A DNA stretch of 64,000 nt, from NCBI RefSeq assembly GCF_003991355.1, contig NZ_RCSU01000011.1:62001-126000 (forward strand), given 5' to 3'. The DNA comes from Pseudoflavitalea rhizosphaerae. Lineage in GTDB: Bacteria; Bacteroidota; Bacteroidia; Chitinophagales; Chitinophagaceae. The position numbers and the translations under genes are program-made. Below, piece after piece: positions 17,107 through 25,442 of this stretch. The notes beneath the pieces are model-generated. The model made no database searches, was not told where the DNA came from, and worked only from the letters and a program-made list of their open reading frames with translations. Numbering within the stretch: position 1 is the first letter of the stretch; each line of letters begins with the position of its first letter.

Positions 17107-18447
17107 TTAGCGGGCAAACAAAAGCCGCTGTCCTCTCTGTGATTCATCCCATTGCCCGTTTCCATACACGAGGTGACCATTAACGAAAGTATGTGTGATG
17201 GCCGCGGGTGCGGTGAATCCTTCCAGCGGGCTCCAGCCGCATTTGTACAGTATGTTTTCTTTGCTCACGGTTGTGCTTTGGTTCAGATCAACCAGTACAA
17301 GGTCTGCATGATAGCCTTCGCGGATAAAGCCGCGGTTGGCCACCTGGTAACATCTTGCCACTGCATGGCTCATTTTCTCCACCACTTTCTCGATACTGAT
17401 CTTTCCCTGCTTTACATAGTGCAGCATCAACAGCAGCGAATGTTGTACCAGGGGAAGTCCGGCATGTGCTTTTTCATAAGGTTCTTCTTTTTCTGCCCAG
17501 GTGTGAGGAGCATGATCTGTGGCAATTACATCCAGCCTGTCGTCCAGCAATGCATTCCACAATGCTTCGCGGTTATGGGGCGCTTTGATGGCGGGATTGC
17601 ATTTGATAAGGTTGCCTTTGGCTGCATAATCATCGCTGGTGAAGTGGAGGTGATGAACACATACTTCGGCAGTGATACGTTTGTCTTCCAGCGGCAACAT
17701 ATTAGTGAACAGTTGCAGTTCACGTTCTGTGCTGATATGCAGGATATGCAGGCGGGTATTGTATTTCTTGGCGATCTGGATGGCTGAGAAGCTGGATTCG
17801 AAGCAGGCGTTCTCATCGCGGATGATGGGGTGGTCCGCAGGTTCGAGTATTCCTTTTTCTTTTTTAAGTCTTTCAAAATTGGCTTTGATGATCTTCTCAT
17901 CTTCACAATGCGTGGCGATGAGCACTTCGCTTTCGCGGAAGATCTTGTCGATGGTAAGATAATTATCTACCAGCAATCCTCCGGTGGAAGAGCCCATGAA
18001 GATCTTGATTCCGGCAATCTCGTTCTTATGATCGTTGGTGCGCAGGGCCTCATCGGCATTGTCGTTGGATGTGCCCATATAAAAGGAGTAGTTGGCCAGG
18101 GACGATTGTGAAGCGACCTGGTATTTGTTTTCCAGTAATTCCTGGGTAAACACAGGAGGTATGGTATTCGGCATTTCCATAAAGGAGGTAACGCCTCCTG
18201 CCACAGCGGCTTTGGCTTCAGTATAAATGGTGGCTTTGTGGGTGAGGCCGGGCTCACGGAAATGCACCTGATCATCGATAGCGCCGGGCAGCAGGTGCTT
18301 GCCGGTTCCATCGATCTCTATAACGGGTACAGATGGTTGAATACTGCCTGCAATTTTTTCTATCCTGCCTTTGGAGATCAGCACATCTTTGGCCTCCAAT
18401 TTGCCTTCATTCACTACTATTACGTTCTTAATCAGGTAATTTTGCAT
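17107..18447 (-). CDS. pyrC: Dihydroorotase (PyrC, amidohydrolase)
   Basis: 446 residues from ATG 18447 (MQNYLIKNVIVVNEGK); an upstream in-frame TTG would add seven residues. The protein cyclises carbamoyl-aspartate to dihydroorotate in pyrimidine synthesis. The amidohydrolase residues are visible: IDDQVHFREPG with His62, the carboxylated-lysine candidate K148 in GIKIFMGSS, H180 in ATHCED, H237 in HILHIST, and D311 in ATDHAPH. The usual first His of the DxHxH pair is Gln60 here; from memory many Bacteroidota dihydroorotases share this IDDQVH form. It is the first gene of a likely three-gene transcript with the MutS-like and M1 peptidase genes. Confidence 0.92.
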   Translation of the reverse strand: MQNYLIKNVIVVNEGKLEAKDVLISKGRIEKIAGSIQPSVPVIEIDGTGKHLLPGAIDDQVHFREPGLTHKATIYTEAKAAVAGGVTSFMEMPNTIPPVFTQELLENKYQVASQSSLANYSFYMGTSNDNADEALRTNDHKNEIAGIKIFMGSSTGGLLVDNYLTIDKIFRESEVLIATHCEDEKIIKANFERLKKEKGILEPADHPIIRDENACFESSFSAIQIAKKYNTRLHILHISTERELQLFTNMLPLEDKRITAEVCVHHLHFTSDDYAAKGNLIKCNPAIKAPHNREALWNALLDDRLDVIATDHAPHTWAEKEEPYEKAHAGLPLVQHSLLLMLHYVKQGKISIEKVVEKMSHAVARCYQVANRGFIREGYHADLVLVDLNQSTTVSKENILYKCGWSPLEGFTAPAAITHTFVNGHLVYGNGQWDESQRGQRLLFAR

Positions 18448-18485
18448 AACTTGAATTTCAATAGCCAATTAATAAACAATCCAAC

Positions 18486-20177
18486 ATGCAATTTATTGTA
18501 AAAACCGTTCTCGGCCTTTCAATTGCAATTTTTCCCCTCATTTCCCGGTCTCAAAGTACATACCTGCCGCAGAGTAATAAACACCAGCCTTTTCTGGACC
18601 GGCTGGAGATCATGCTTCAGCGTAACCTGGAGCTGAACGTGGAAACTGCAAAATCGCTGAACAGGCGCACTGCCGTTAAGGCGAGTGAGTATGCGGATTC
18701 TTTGGGTAAGGCAGGCGCATTGCAGTTATCGAAGGTAGATCAGTACAATCTCCGGAGCGTACTGATGAACAACAGTGAATGGGTGCAGGGAGACAAGTCG
18801 GGCTTCGAAAGCCGCAAAAGCTTGTGGAATACATTCTATAAAACTAAGGCCAATCTTTTTGAGGTGGACGAAAAGGATTTCTACCTGGCAGTGAATCCCG
18901 TATTCCAGGGACAGTTATCCGAAGAAACCGACTACAATGGCAAGCGCCAGTTCCTGAATACGAAGGGCGTTACTTTTCGCGGACTGATCGCAAACAGGCT
19001 GGGCTTCTCCGCTTACCTGGTAGATAACCAGGAGCGTGGCCCATTGTTCATGCAGGAGCGGATCGCGCAGTACAATGCCGTTCCGGGCGTTGGGTTTTAC
19101 AAACGTTTCCAGGAAACCGGTGTTGATTATTTCGATGCGCGGGGATCTATCAATTTCTCAGCTGTAAAAAATTATCTCGACTTCCAGTTCGGTTATGACA
19201 AGATGTTTGTTGGAAATGGCTACCGCAGTCTTTTCCTGAGCGATTTTGGTAACAGTTATCTTTTCCTGAAGATCAGTACCCGCATCTGGAAGTTCAATTA
19301 TACCAATGTATGGATGGAACTTACACCGCAGACCATCCGCATCAACCAGGGCAACAAGTTGCTTGATAAGAAATATGCTGCTATCAGGCACCTCAGCCTG
19401 CAGGCCACACAATGGTTGAATGTTGGATTGTTTGAAGCGGTGACCTTTGGAAGAAAGAACCATTTCGATTTCACCTATCTCAATCCCGTGATCTTCCTGC
19501 GTGTGAGCGAGCAGCAGAACGGCAGTGCTGACAATGCGATTGTAGGCTTTGATTTCAAAGCCAATGTGGCGAAGAAATTACAGTTTTATGGACAAGTGAT
19601 GATAGATGAATTTGTGCAGAAAGAGCTCAGGGCCGGCAATGGCTGGTGGGGCAACAAATTTGGATTGCAGTTGGGCGGTAAATATATCAATGCTTTCAAA
19701 ATTAATAACCTCGACTTACAGGGCGAAGTGAACCTGGTCCGTCCATTCTCGTATTCACACTATGATTCCGTAGCCAACTACACACATTACAATCAACCGA
19801 TGGCGCATCCGCTGGGAGCCAATTTCGTGGAGGCGATCGGGATAGTTAGGTACCAGCCGATCCCGAAATTGACCACGTCTGCACGACTGATACTCTGGAA
19901 GCAGGGCGTGGATACGGCCAACAGCAATGTGGGATCGGATATTTTCAAGATGTATACAACCCGTAGCAGCGATTATGGATACAAGTTACCCGCAGGCCCC
20001 AGGGCTACAGGTGTGAATGCACAACTTTTAGTGTCGTACGAACTGAAAGAAAACCTTTTTGTGGATGGTTCCGTACTGGTAAGGAGATTAAGCTCCGATG
20101 TAATAACAGAGCGGAACTCCAGTTATTTTACCCTGGGATTGCGGTTAAATATGAACAGGAGAGAATACGACTATTGA
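18486..20177 (+). CDS. Outer-membrane beta-barrel, Wzi/RemB-like
   Basis: 563 residues with a signal peptide (cleavage likely near SRSQS) and a helical stretch at about 35-100 (LDRLEIMLQRNLELNVETA). A long series of alternating-hydrophobicity strands ends in the typical barrel tail YFTLGLRLNMNRREY. Motifs such as RGLIANRLGFSAYLVDNQERGP and FQFGYDKMFVGNGYRSLFLSDFGNSY recall capsule-assembly Wzi proteins, and Bacteroidota relatives annotated as gliding protein RemB. It would sit in the outer membrane and may anchor surface polysaccharide or take part in gliding. It starts 38 bp from the divergent pyrC start. Confidence 0.72.
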   Translation: MQFIVKTVLGLSIAIFPLISRSQSTYLPQSNKHQPFLDRLEIMLQRNLELNVETAKSLNRRTAVKASEYADSLGKAGALQLSKVDQYNLRSVLMNNSEWVQGDKSGFESRKSLWNTFYKTKANLFEVDEKDFYLAVNPVFQGQLSEETDYNGKRQFLNTKGVTFRGLIANRLGFSAYLVDNQERGPLFMQERIAQYNAVPGVGFYKRFQETGVDYFDARGSINFSAVKNYLDFQFGYDKMFVGNGYRSLFLSDFGNSYLFLKISTRIWKFNYTNVWMELTPQTIRINQGNKLLDKKYAAIRHLSLQATQWLNVGLFEAVTFGRKNHFDFTYLNPVIFLRVSEQQNGSADNAIVGFDFKANVAKKLQFYGQVMIDEFVQKELRAGNGWWGNKFGLQLGGKYINAFKINNLDLQGEVNLVRPFSYSHYDSVANYTHYNQPMAHPLGANFVEAIGIVRYQPIPKLTTSARLILWKQGVDTANSNVGSDIFKMYTTRSSDYGYKLPAGPRATGVNAQLLVSYELKENLFVDGSVLVRRLSSDVITERNSSYFTLGLRLNMNRREYDY

Positions 20178-20220
20178 GTTTGTTCAATAGATGGACTGAA
20201 CCTTTTTTTTAATTTTTTGG

Positions 20221-20273
20221 AACCGGAGTTAGCATTGGAGGCCAATGGGCCGGATGTTTAATTCCGGTTTTTT
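20221..20273 (+). terminator. Rho-independent terminator after the Wzi/RemB-like gene
   Basis: The outer stem is AACCGGA at 20221-20227 with TCCGGTT at 20263-20269. It encloses an inner perfect hairpin CATTGG-agg-CCAATG at 20233-20247, and the outer stem runs into TTTTTT before GCG. It lies 43 bp after the stop at 20177, and the orientation fits plus-strand transcription. Confidence 0.6.
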
Positions 20274-20854
20274 GCGTCTCGTAACTGGAAAAAAAGGGCT
20301 AACACGACAGGTCCTATGGTTATTCTCTACCGGAAATGCGTATTTGCAGAAAATTAGTGCCTGGAAGTATAGTGTTGATAATAAGCTATTTGTGAGGGAT
20401 TTTGCTCAGGTATGGGCAAAAAAAAGTGCCGCTTTTCGGCGGCACTTCACTAATCAAATACCATTAACCATTAAACCTTATCCTATGATGTAAAATTAAT
20501 GATTTTTTATTCGCAACATAATATTTGTGACAAAAGTTTTATACACTTTGTATACATTTTTATACGCTGTGTGGTTAATATACCTTTTTCAAGGATGAAC
20601 AGGATCAATCCGGCGGCTAACGATTGTTTGGGGATTAGGGTTGAGCTGAAAAACAGCTGCGTAAATGGTACCATTCGTGGCCGATTAACTGTTCCTGGAA
20701 GAACGCGATGGGTTGATACAACTCATACCGGCACTGGAAAGCGGTTTACCATCACTGATAGTTGCCAGGCCGTTTTTGCAAAGTCTTCCAAGCTGAAGAC
20801 TGGCTCTCTCTGAAGAGCGGAGTTTTGTTTCTTTGGGGTTATATCAACGGTAAA
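20274..20854. other. 581-bp gap before porT 3' end
   Basis: Contains the strong minus-strand terminator at 20416-20447, an AT-rich stretch at 20500-20600 with repeated TATAC words, and an inverted repeat AGTCTTC-6nt-GAAGACT at 20782-20801. ORFs of 82-104 codons on the plus strand have no recognisable protein features and are not called. The terminator 408 bp beyond the porT stop implies either a long porT 3' UTR or a small minus-strand RNA. Confidence 0.45.
20416..20447 (-). terminator. Strong Rho-independent terminator, minus strand
   Basis: The stem is AAGTGCCGC-ttttcg-GCGGCACTT (20424-20447). Read on the minus strand it is followed by eight T residues (A-run at 20416-20423 on plus). The plus-strand side has no T-run. 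The nearest minus-strand gene upstream is porT, ending 408 bp away. Confidence 0.8.
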
Positions 20855-21598
20855 TTATCCCTCAAAAATAAGCGAGAAAATGATCATCCTGGACTGCAAT
20901 TTGTCGATGGTGCCGGAGTATTTCAGGTTGGCATCCCTGGAGTGCACATTCATCAGGCCATTGCTGATCTTGATCTCCGGGGAGAGTATGAAAACCGGGA
21001 AATAGAAATTGAAACCGATGCCTGCTTCAACGCCGAGATCATATTTTTTCAATTTGATCAGGTCTTCGGCGCGGCGGGCTGTGGAGTTGGAAGTAAGATC
21101 GTATTCGAACTTGCCACCAGCGAACATGTATACACGGAAATTATCGATACGGTCTGATCGGAATTTCAGGTGAACAGGAAATCCGAGCAGGATGGATTCC
21201 ACTTTTTTGGTCATCACCTTTTGCTCTTCCTTAATGGGGTCGGGGGTTTTGAGGTGATAGGTGAGGTTCTTGTAAGAGAAGAGGAGCTGGGGGAAAATGG
21301 CCCTGATCTCGAAGCGATGATTGAGACGAAGGGTATGGATACCTGCCAGCCCGAAACCACCGGCATTCTCCGGGTCAACAACCTGCACACTGTCCTGCCC
21401 CAGGAAACTGGGATGATGGCTCAGGTTGAACCGGCTGGTATTGTACATGAGTGCAATACCGAGATAATATTTCTTATCGTCGTGATTGGGGAGATACAAC
21501 TCACGTTGAGCAACGCTTCTCAGGGAAGCGATCAACAGAATTGAAACGGATGCCAGGCGTATCAGCCGGCTTTTTTGCTGCCGCAGTAAATTGTGCAT
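20855..21598 (-). CDS. porT: PorT family protein, type IX secretion
   Basis: 247 residues with an N-terminal signal/anchor (SVSILLIASLRSVAQ) and an outer-membrane beta-barrel pattern through to the end (MIIFSLIFEG). It has the family-type features HDDKKYYLGIALMYNTSRF and FSYKNLTYHLKTPD. PorT/SprT is required for the type IX secretion system that exports proteins with C-terminal sorting domains. The gene overlaps the end of ubiE by 37 bp; the ubiE-porT neighbourhood is conserved in Bacteroidota as far as I recall, which strengthens the call. The secreted proteins elsewhere in this window (metzincin, PKD adhesins, sorting-domain miniprotein) are its expected clients. Confidence 0.82.
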   Translation of the reverse strand: MHNLLRQQKSRLIRLASVSILLIASLRSVAQRELYLPNHDDKKYYLGIALMYNTSRFNLSHHPSFLGQDSVQVVDPENAGGFGLAGIHTLRLNHRFEIRAIFPQLLFSYKNLTYHLKTPDPIKEEQKVMTKKVESILLGFPVHLKFRSDRIDNFRVYMFAGGKFEYDLTSNSTARRAEDLIKLKKYDLGVEAGIGFNFYFPVFILSPEIKISNGLMNVHSRDANLKYSGTIDKLQSRMIIFSLIFEG

Positions 21599-22314
21599 AT
21601 ACCTAAACTCAACCTTTTTAAGCTGGTGTCAGAAAATCCGGCTTGTTGTAAAATGTGTAGAAATGTTTCGCCTTCGGGGAATGCTTTTACTGAGTTGTTT
21701 AAATATTGATACGCGTCTTTATTTTTCGATAGCCATTGTCCCGCTTTGGGGGCAACAACATTCAAATATAAGTTATATAATCCTTTGAATGCAACCTGTT
21801 TGGGTTTGGAGAATTCCAGGATCATGGCTTTTCCGCCTGGCTTCAGTACGCGGTACATTTCTGCCAGGCCTTTATCGAGATCCTCGAAATTCCGCACGCC
21901 AAAGGCCACTGTAATGGCATCAAACGTGTTGTCCGGAAAATTTATTGCCTCGGAATCGCCTTTACGGAGCTCGATCCGGTCATTTAACCCGAGTTTAGCA
22001 ACCTTGGTCCTTCCCACGGCCAGCATTTGCTCTGAAATATCTATGCCAATGATCTTATCCGGCTGTAAAATTTTCCGGGTCATTATAGCCACATCGGCTG
22101 TTCCTGTAGCTACATCCAGCACCAGCTTCGGATTGATGCTTTTCAGTTCACGGATACCTTTCTTTCTCCAGCCTTTGTCGATCCCGATACTCAGGAAACG
22201 GTTAAGCAGGTCGTACCGGCCTGCGATCTGATCGAACATTGCTTCCACCTGCTGTTTCTTTCCCGCCCCGGATTGGTCATAGGGGACTATCGTATCGTGC
22301 GTAAACTTTGCCAT
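21562..22314 (-). CDS. ubiE: Demethylmenaquinone methyltransferase (UbiE/MenG)
   Basis: 250 residues. It methylates demethylmenaquinone to menaquinone using S-adenosylmethionine. Family motifs are MFDQIAGRYDLLNRFLSIGID near the N-terminus (positions about 27-47, two halves of the UbiE signature), LDVATGTADVAI (SAM site), GIDISEQML, and VAFGVRNFEDLDKGL, followed by RVLKPGGKAMILEFSKP. The length is standard. It is transcribed leftward with porT, whose start lies inside its 3' end, and divergently from engB, whose start is 84 bp away. Confidence 0.95.
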   Translation of the reverse strand: MAKFTHDTIVPYDQSGAGKKQQVEAMFDQIAGRYDLLNRFLSIGIDKGWRKKGIRELKSINPKLVLDVATGTADVAIMTRKILQPDKIIGIDISEQMLAVGRTKVAKLGLNDRIELRKGDSEAINFPDNTFDAITVAFGVRNFEDLDKGLAEMYRVLKPGGKAMILEFSKPKQVAFKGLYNLYLNVVAPKAGQWLSKNKDAYQYLNNSVKAFPEGETFLHILQQAGFSDTSLKRLSLGICTIYCGSKKAG

Positions 22315-22398
22315 GAGGCAGCGAAGATACAGGAAGTTTCGGGATCAGTTGCCCGGTGGAACGCAGTATCCGTATCTTGCAACCTTAATTGCAGTTCC

Positions 22399-23076
22399 AT
22401 GTTGATCAAAAAAGCAAGTTATCTTATCAGTTGTCCGGATATCAAACAATGCCCTGCGGGCGACAGGCCCGAGTATGCCTTCATCGGCCGCAGTAATGTG
22501 GGCAAGAGCTCACTGATCAATATGCTGAGCGGGCATCAGAAACTGGCGAAGACATCCGGTACGCCGGGAAAGACACAACTGATCAATTTCTTCGAGATCG
22601 AAAGCCTGAAAGGTTCCCTGCAGGAAGGGGCCGACCGTGATAAAAAAGGGCAGACCGGCCCTGCCAGCAAATGGTTCATTGTTGACCTTCCCGGTTATGG
22701 TTTTGCCAAAGTGAGCCAGAATCAGCGGAACCAATGGGAGAAGATGATCGAAAATTATCTCCGCCAGCGGGAGAACCTGGTAAACGTTTTCCTCCTGATC
22801 GATTCACGTCATGAACCGCAGAAGATCGACCTGGAGTTTGCCAATAAGCTGGGAGAATGGGAGATCCCTTTCGCCCTCACTTTCACGAAGGCCGATAAAG
22901 AAACACAGAAAGTTGTGGCTAAGAATGTGAAATCTTTTCTCGATGCAATGCGCGCCACCTGGCAATTCCTTCCGAGGAATTTCGTGACGAGCGCTGAAAA
23001 GAAAATGGGACGTGACAAGGTCCTCGGATTTATCGAAGAATGCAATGAAGCATTCGAGAAACCAGAGCATCATTGA
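22399..23076 (+). CDS. engB: Ribosome biogenesis GTPase EngB (YihA/YsxC)
   Basis: 225 residues from ATG 22399 (MLIKKASYL); the frame is open further upstream but that part overlaps the ubiE promoter region and lacks family features. GTPase motifs are G1 GRSNVGKSS at about 30-38, G3 DLPGYG, G4 TKAD, and G5-like VTSAEKKMG. EngB acts in assembly of the large ribosomal subunit. Between switch I (TPGKTQLINFFE) and G3 there is an additional charged loop of about 20 residues (GSLQEGADRDKKGQTG) not expected in E. coli YihA. The strong bidirectional terminator at 23222 lies downstream. Confidence 0.93.
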   Translation: MLIKKASYLISCPDIKQCPAGDRPEYAFIGRSNVGKSSLINMLSGHQKLAKTSGTPGKTQLINFFEIESLKGSLQEGADRDKKGQTGPASKWFIVDLPGYGFAKVSQNQRNQWEKMIENYLRQRENLVNVFLLIDSRHEPQKIDLEFANKLGEWEIPFALTFTKADKETQKVVAKNVKSFLDAMRATWQFLPRNFVTSAEKKMGRDKVLGFIEECNEAFEKPEHH

Positions 23077-23106
23077 ATTCCGGGGGAGCCCACTCGTGAA
23101 TACCGG

Positions 23107-23197
23107 GGAGCCCACTCGCTCGCCTCTGGCGAGTGAGTTTTATTCTGTCGCCTCTGGCGACACAGTGTTCGCCGGAGGCGAGCGGCTGCCGGCACTC
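23107..23197 (-). repeat. Nested-palindrome element, copy B (internally deleted)
   Basis: In the same orientation as copy A, GGAGCCCACTCGCTCGCC begins the left arm, followed by CTCTGGCGAGTGAGTTTT, GTCGCCTCTGGCGAC and TTCGCCGGAGGCGA. The sequence then jumps directly to GCGGCTGCC of the right outer end. The missing segment lies between two direct GGAGGCGA words in the full-length copies, the expected product of slippage or recombination. A second GGGGAGCCCACTCG sits just upstream at 23083-23096, a duplicated element end. The element follows the engB stop. Confidence 0.85.
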
Positions 23198-23221
23198 AGA
23201 CTTTTAAGAAACGCTCATAAA

Positions 23222-23258
23222 ACTAAAAACCTCCGCTGACGATGCGGAGGTTTTTAGT
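23222..23258. terminator. Bidirectional terminator between engB and the YkuK-type gene
   Basis: Perfect 15-nt arms ACTAAAAACCTCCGC and GCGGAGGTTTTTAGT (23222-23236 and 23244-23258) with a 7-nt loop. The A/T ends give U-tracts in both directions. The right arm contains the stop codon of the minus-strand YkuK-type gene at 23254. It serves two convergent genes. Confidence 0.85.
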
Positions 23259-23727
23259 TTACTACCTTATTGGCGCAGCTACTGCTGGCAAAGGCTTCCG
23301 GTTTGGCTTTGAAGGCGAAACCCATCCCCAGGATATAGCCCATTGCTTCCTTCAGTGCGTCGTTACTTTTGAAGTGCGGATTGGTATTGATGTCTGCATG
23401 TACCTCCATGTCCACATTGTATTGTGTGAAGAGATTACAGAGCTCATACGCAATCTCGATGCTTCTGGCCACTTCCACCAGCATACGTTCCTTGATAGTG
23501 TATTGCTGCCTTGTTTTTTCATTGTGGATGAACATGAAACCTCCATGTCCTTCACGCAGGAAAACGATCACGGTAGCAAATTCTGTCTCGGAACCTTTCA
23601 CTTGTGAGTCAGTGCCAATGCATACTTTCAGGTGGTACCCTTTTTCAGATTCACGCCTGATGGCATTTTCAACAGCATCGATGATGGGAATTTCAATCGG
23701 GTCGCCATTAAATTTTCTCCATAGCAT
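23254..23727 (-). CDS. RNase H-like YkuK family protein
   Basis: 157 residues. The pattern KVCIGTDSQVKG near residues 34-45, the acidic DMEVHADINTNPHF in the C-terminal half, and the final GMGFAFKAKPEAFASSSCANKVV match the YkuK/DUF458 family, which is predicted to have an RNase H fold. The aspartates in these motifs are candidate metal ligands. No substrate is established for the family. It is monocistronic, with the converging engB gene and a shared terminator at its 3' end. Confidence 0.8.
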   Translation of the reverse strand: MLWRKFNGDPIEIPIIDAVENAIRRESEKGYHLKVCIGTDSQVKGSETEFATVIVFLREGHGGFMFIHNEKTRQQYTIKERMLVEVARSIEIAYELCNLFTQYNVDMEVHADINTNPHFKSNDALKEAMGYILGMGFAFKAKPEAFASSSCANKVVN

Positions 23728-23786
23728 AATAAAACGGGTTTGTGTAATTTACCGAAAAACCCGCTCATAACCAAAAGGGTCACCTA

Positions 23787-25364
23787 TTATTGTTTTATTA
23801 ACTTCTCGCTATGGACCTCATTTTCAGCCTGCAAGCGAAGTAAAAGAACACCTCTTTTTGCTCCATACACATCAATTCGATTATACCCCGCCGCTACCTT
23901 GCCCTGTTGCAGCAATCTGCCTGTTGCGTCCATCAGCTGATACGCATATGCTTTACCGGTAGTTAATTCGATGACGTTGCTGATAAGGTTGCTATGCAGC
24001 TTTATTTCTTCGGAAGCTGCAGGCTGCAGGGTCACAACATTGGAATAATAAGCCCGCTCATCGGCTACTGTGATGGCCTGGGCACGATAATACATTCTGC
24101 CTTGAGAGGAAGGCATCCAGCTGAATTGCCTGTTGTTTGTACCGGCATCCACCAGGTTGCTGAAATGTACGCCATCGGCAGAGTATTGGATATTGATGGT
24201 TTTGATAGGCTCATCGGCATCATATACCCAATTGAAGAGATGCCTGTTGTTGCTGATCCTTCCGGTGAGATGGAAACGATACACAGGCAATGCCTGTGCA
24301 ATGCTGCCGGTGACAGCATAGTAACCAAGACTGGCATAATCACTGAGATTGGTATTGCCCACGCCATCCACTACCAGGAAATAATTGCCGGTATTTAGAA
24401 TGCTGTCAACGCCTGCGTTCAGCAATTCGGCAGGATTGTAGCGGCCAACTGTATCACCGAGATTATCCAGCAGTGATACTTTGATATCGAGATTGGCGCC
24501 TTCATTGGCGGGCCCGATGCTTTGCGGATTGGCGCGGATGCGGAACCTGGCTGTTGAATGTACGCGGAAAGAAAAAACATCGCGGTCAGTTTCTGTATTG
24601 ATGATGCCTGTGGCGGCAAACTCGCTTCCCATCATGCTCACGGGTGTTGCATCGTTAAGAATAGCTGCATGTTCATCTTCGCGGAGGCCAACATATTTGG
24701 CGATGACTTCGATATCGTTTTGAATGGTAGTGCAACTCCTGGCATTGGTGCCGGTATGCCAGGTGCTGAGGTTCTTGTTGTAGCTCACGCCCATCAGCGG
24801 TCCCCAGCCGATCTGACCGGTTCCCTGTCCTTCTGCATATTCCTTCGTTTTTACACAGGCTGCGTCCCAAACACTCTGGTGCTGCAGGCCGAGTGTATGT
24901 CCTGCTTCATGGGAGATACAATCAGCCACGGATTGCACTTTATTGCCGAGCAGGCTGCTGAATACCCATGCAGGCGTATCATCGCCCCATTTCATCGAGC
25001 TCACATAAGAAATGCCGCCTACTTTTTTTGCATACCATTCCCAGGTTGGGGTAACGATCACGCGTGTACGCTTTGTAGCAGGCGCAGCAAAGAAAACAGT
25101 GGAATCGGTGGTGATATTGATATTGAAGATGCGGTAGTCTTCCGCCACACGATTGAAGATTTCGGTTATAGCTTCGGGTGAGAAACCTGATGAGGCCGCC
25201 TGGATTGGGCCGTCCCAGTTCCAGGCGGTGCCCCGAACAGATTGTCCATCGAAATCCAGGAACACCGTTGCTGTCGCTTGCGGGTAGCTGTTGAGTATAG
25301 GGGTTTGGGAGAAGCTGTGCAAGGTGATGCCCAGGAAAGCGAAAACAGACAAAATGCCTTTCAT
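23787..25364 (-). CDS. Secreted metzincin metalloprotease with C-terminal sorting domain
   Basis: 525 residues: signal peptide (MKGILSVFAFLGITLHSFS, then Q), then a catalytic domain with HEAGHTLGLQH (H152, E153, H156, H162), the extended zinc motif HExxHxxGxxH of metzincins, and GPLMGVSYN as a plausible Met-turn. A pre-peptidase-like beta domain (about 255-360) and a fibronectin-like stretch follow. The last about 75 residues (ATGRLLQQGKVAAGYNRIDV, ending LLRLQAENEVHSEKLIKQ) look like a type-A type IX sorting tail. It is predicted to be exported to the cell surface or medium as a protease. Tandem GGGTACGATCAACAA motifs lie just upstream. Confidence 0.87.
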   Translation of the reverse strand: MKGILSVFAFLGITLHSFSQTPILNSYPQATATVFLDFDGQSVRGTAWNWDGPIQAASSGFSPEAITEIFNRVAEDYRIFNINITTDSTVFFAAPATKRTRVIVTPTWEWYAKKVGGISYVSSMKWGDDTPAWVFSSLLGNKVQSVADCISHEAGHTLGLQHQSVWDAACVKTKEYAEGQGTGQIGWGPLMGVSYNKNLSTWHTGTNARSCTTIQNDIEVIAKYVGLREDEHAAILNDATPVSMMGSEFAATGIINTETDRDVFSFRVHSTARFRIRANPQSIGPANEGANLDIKVSLLDNLGDTVGRYNPAELLNAGVDSILNTGNYFLVVDGVGNTNLSDYASLGYYAVTGSIAQALPVYRFHLTGRISNNRHLFNWVYDADEPIKTINIQYSADGVHFSNLVDAGTNNRQFSWMPSSQGRMYYRAQAITVADERAYYSNVVTLQPAASEEIKLHSNLISNVIELTTGKAYAYQLMDATGRLLQQGKVAAGYNRIDVYGAKRGVLLLRLQAENEVHSEKLIKQ

Positions 25365-25394
25365 AGTTATGCGGGATTGGAATCAGCAAATAGT

Positions 25395-25437
25395 GTTTTG
25401 AACAAAGGGTACGATCAACAAGGGGTACGATCAACAA
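25395..25437 (-). promoter_or_regulatory. Tandem GTACCC motifs upstream of the metzincin gene
   Basis: GGGTACGATCAACAA occurs twice in tandem (25407-25421 and 25423-25437, 16-bp period). A third near-identical copy, GGGTACGATCAGCAA, lies at 25943-25957, 45 bp upstream of the next secreted-protein gene. Adjacent GTTTTGAACA at 25395-25404 plus GGGTACG is also found at 47438-47456 upstream of a PKD adhesin gene. Position (30-75 bp before starts) and recurrence suggest a promoter or operator element. Confidence 0.4.
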
Positions 25438-25442
25438 AGCGA

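Noticed and set aside
20499-20813. A 104-codon plus-strand ORF in the gap before porT
   Set aside because: No signal peptide, domain or conserved pattern; composition looks non-coding.
23012-23239. A 75-codon ORF across element copy B
   Set aside because: It is an open frame created by the repeat itself; similar peptide strings appear in the ORFs across copies C and D.
24558-25181. A 207-codon plus-strand ORF inside the metzincin gene
   Set aside because: Antisense to the catalytic domain; no family features.
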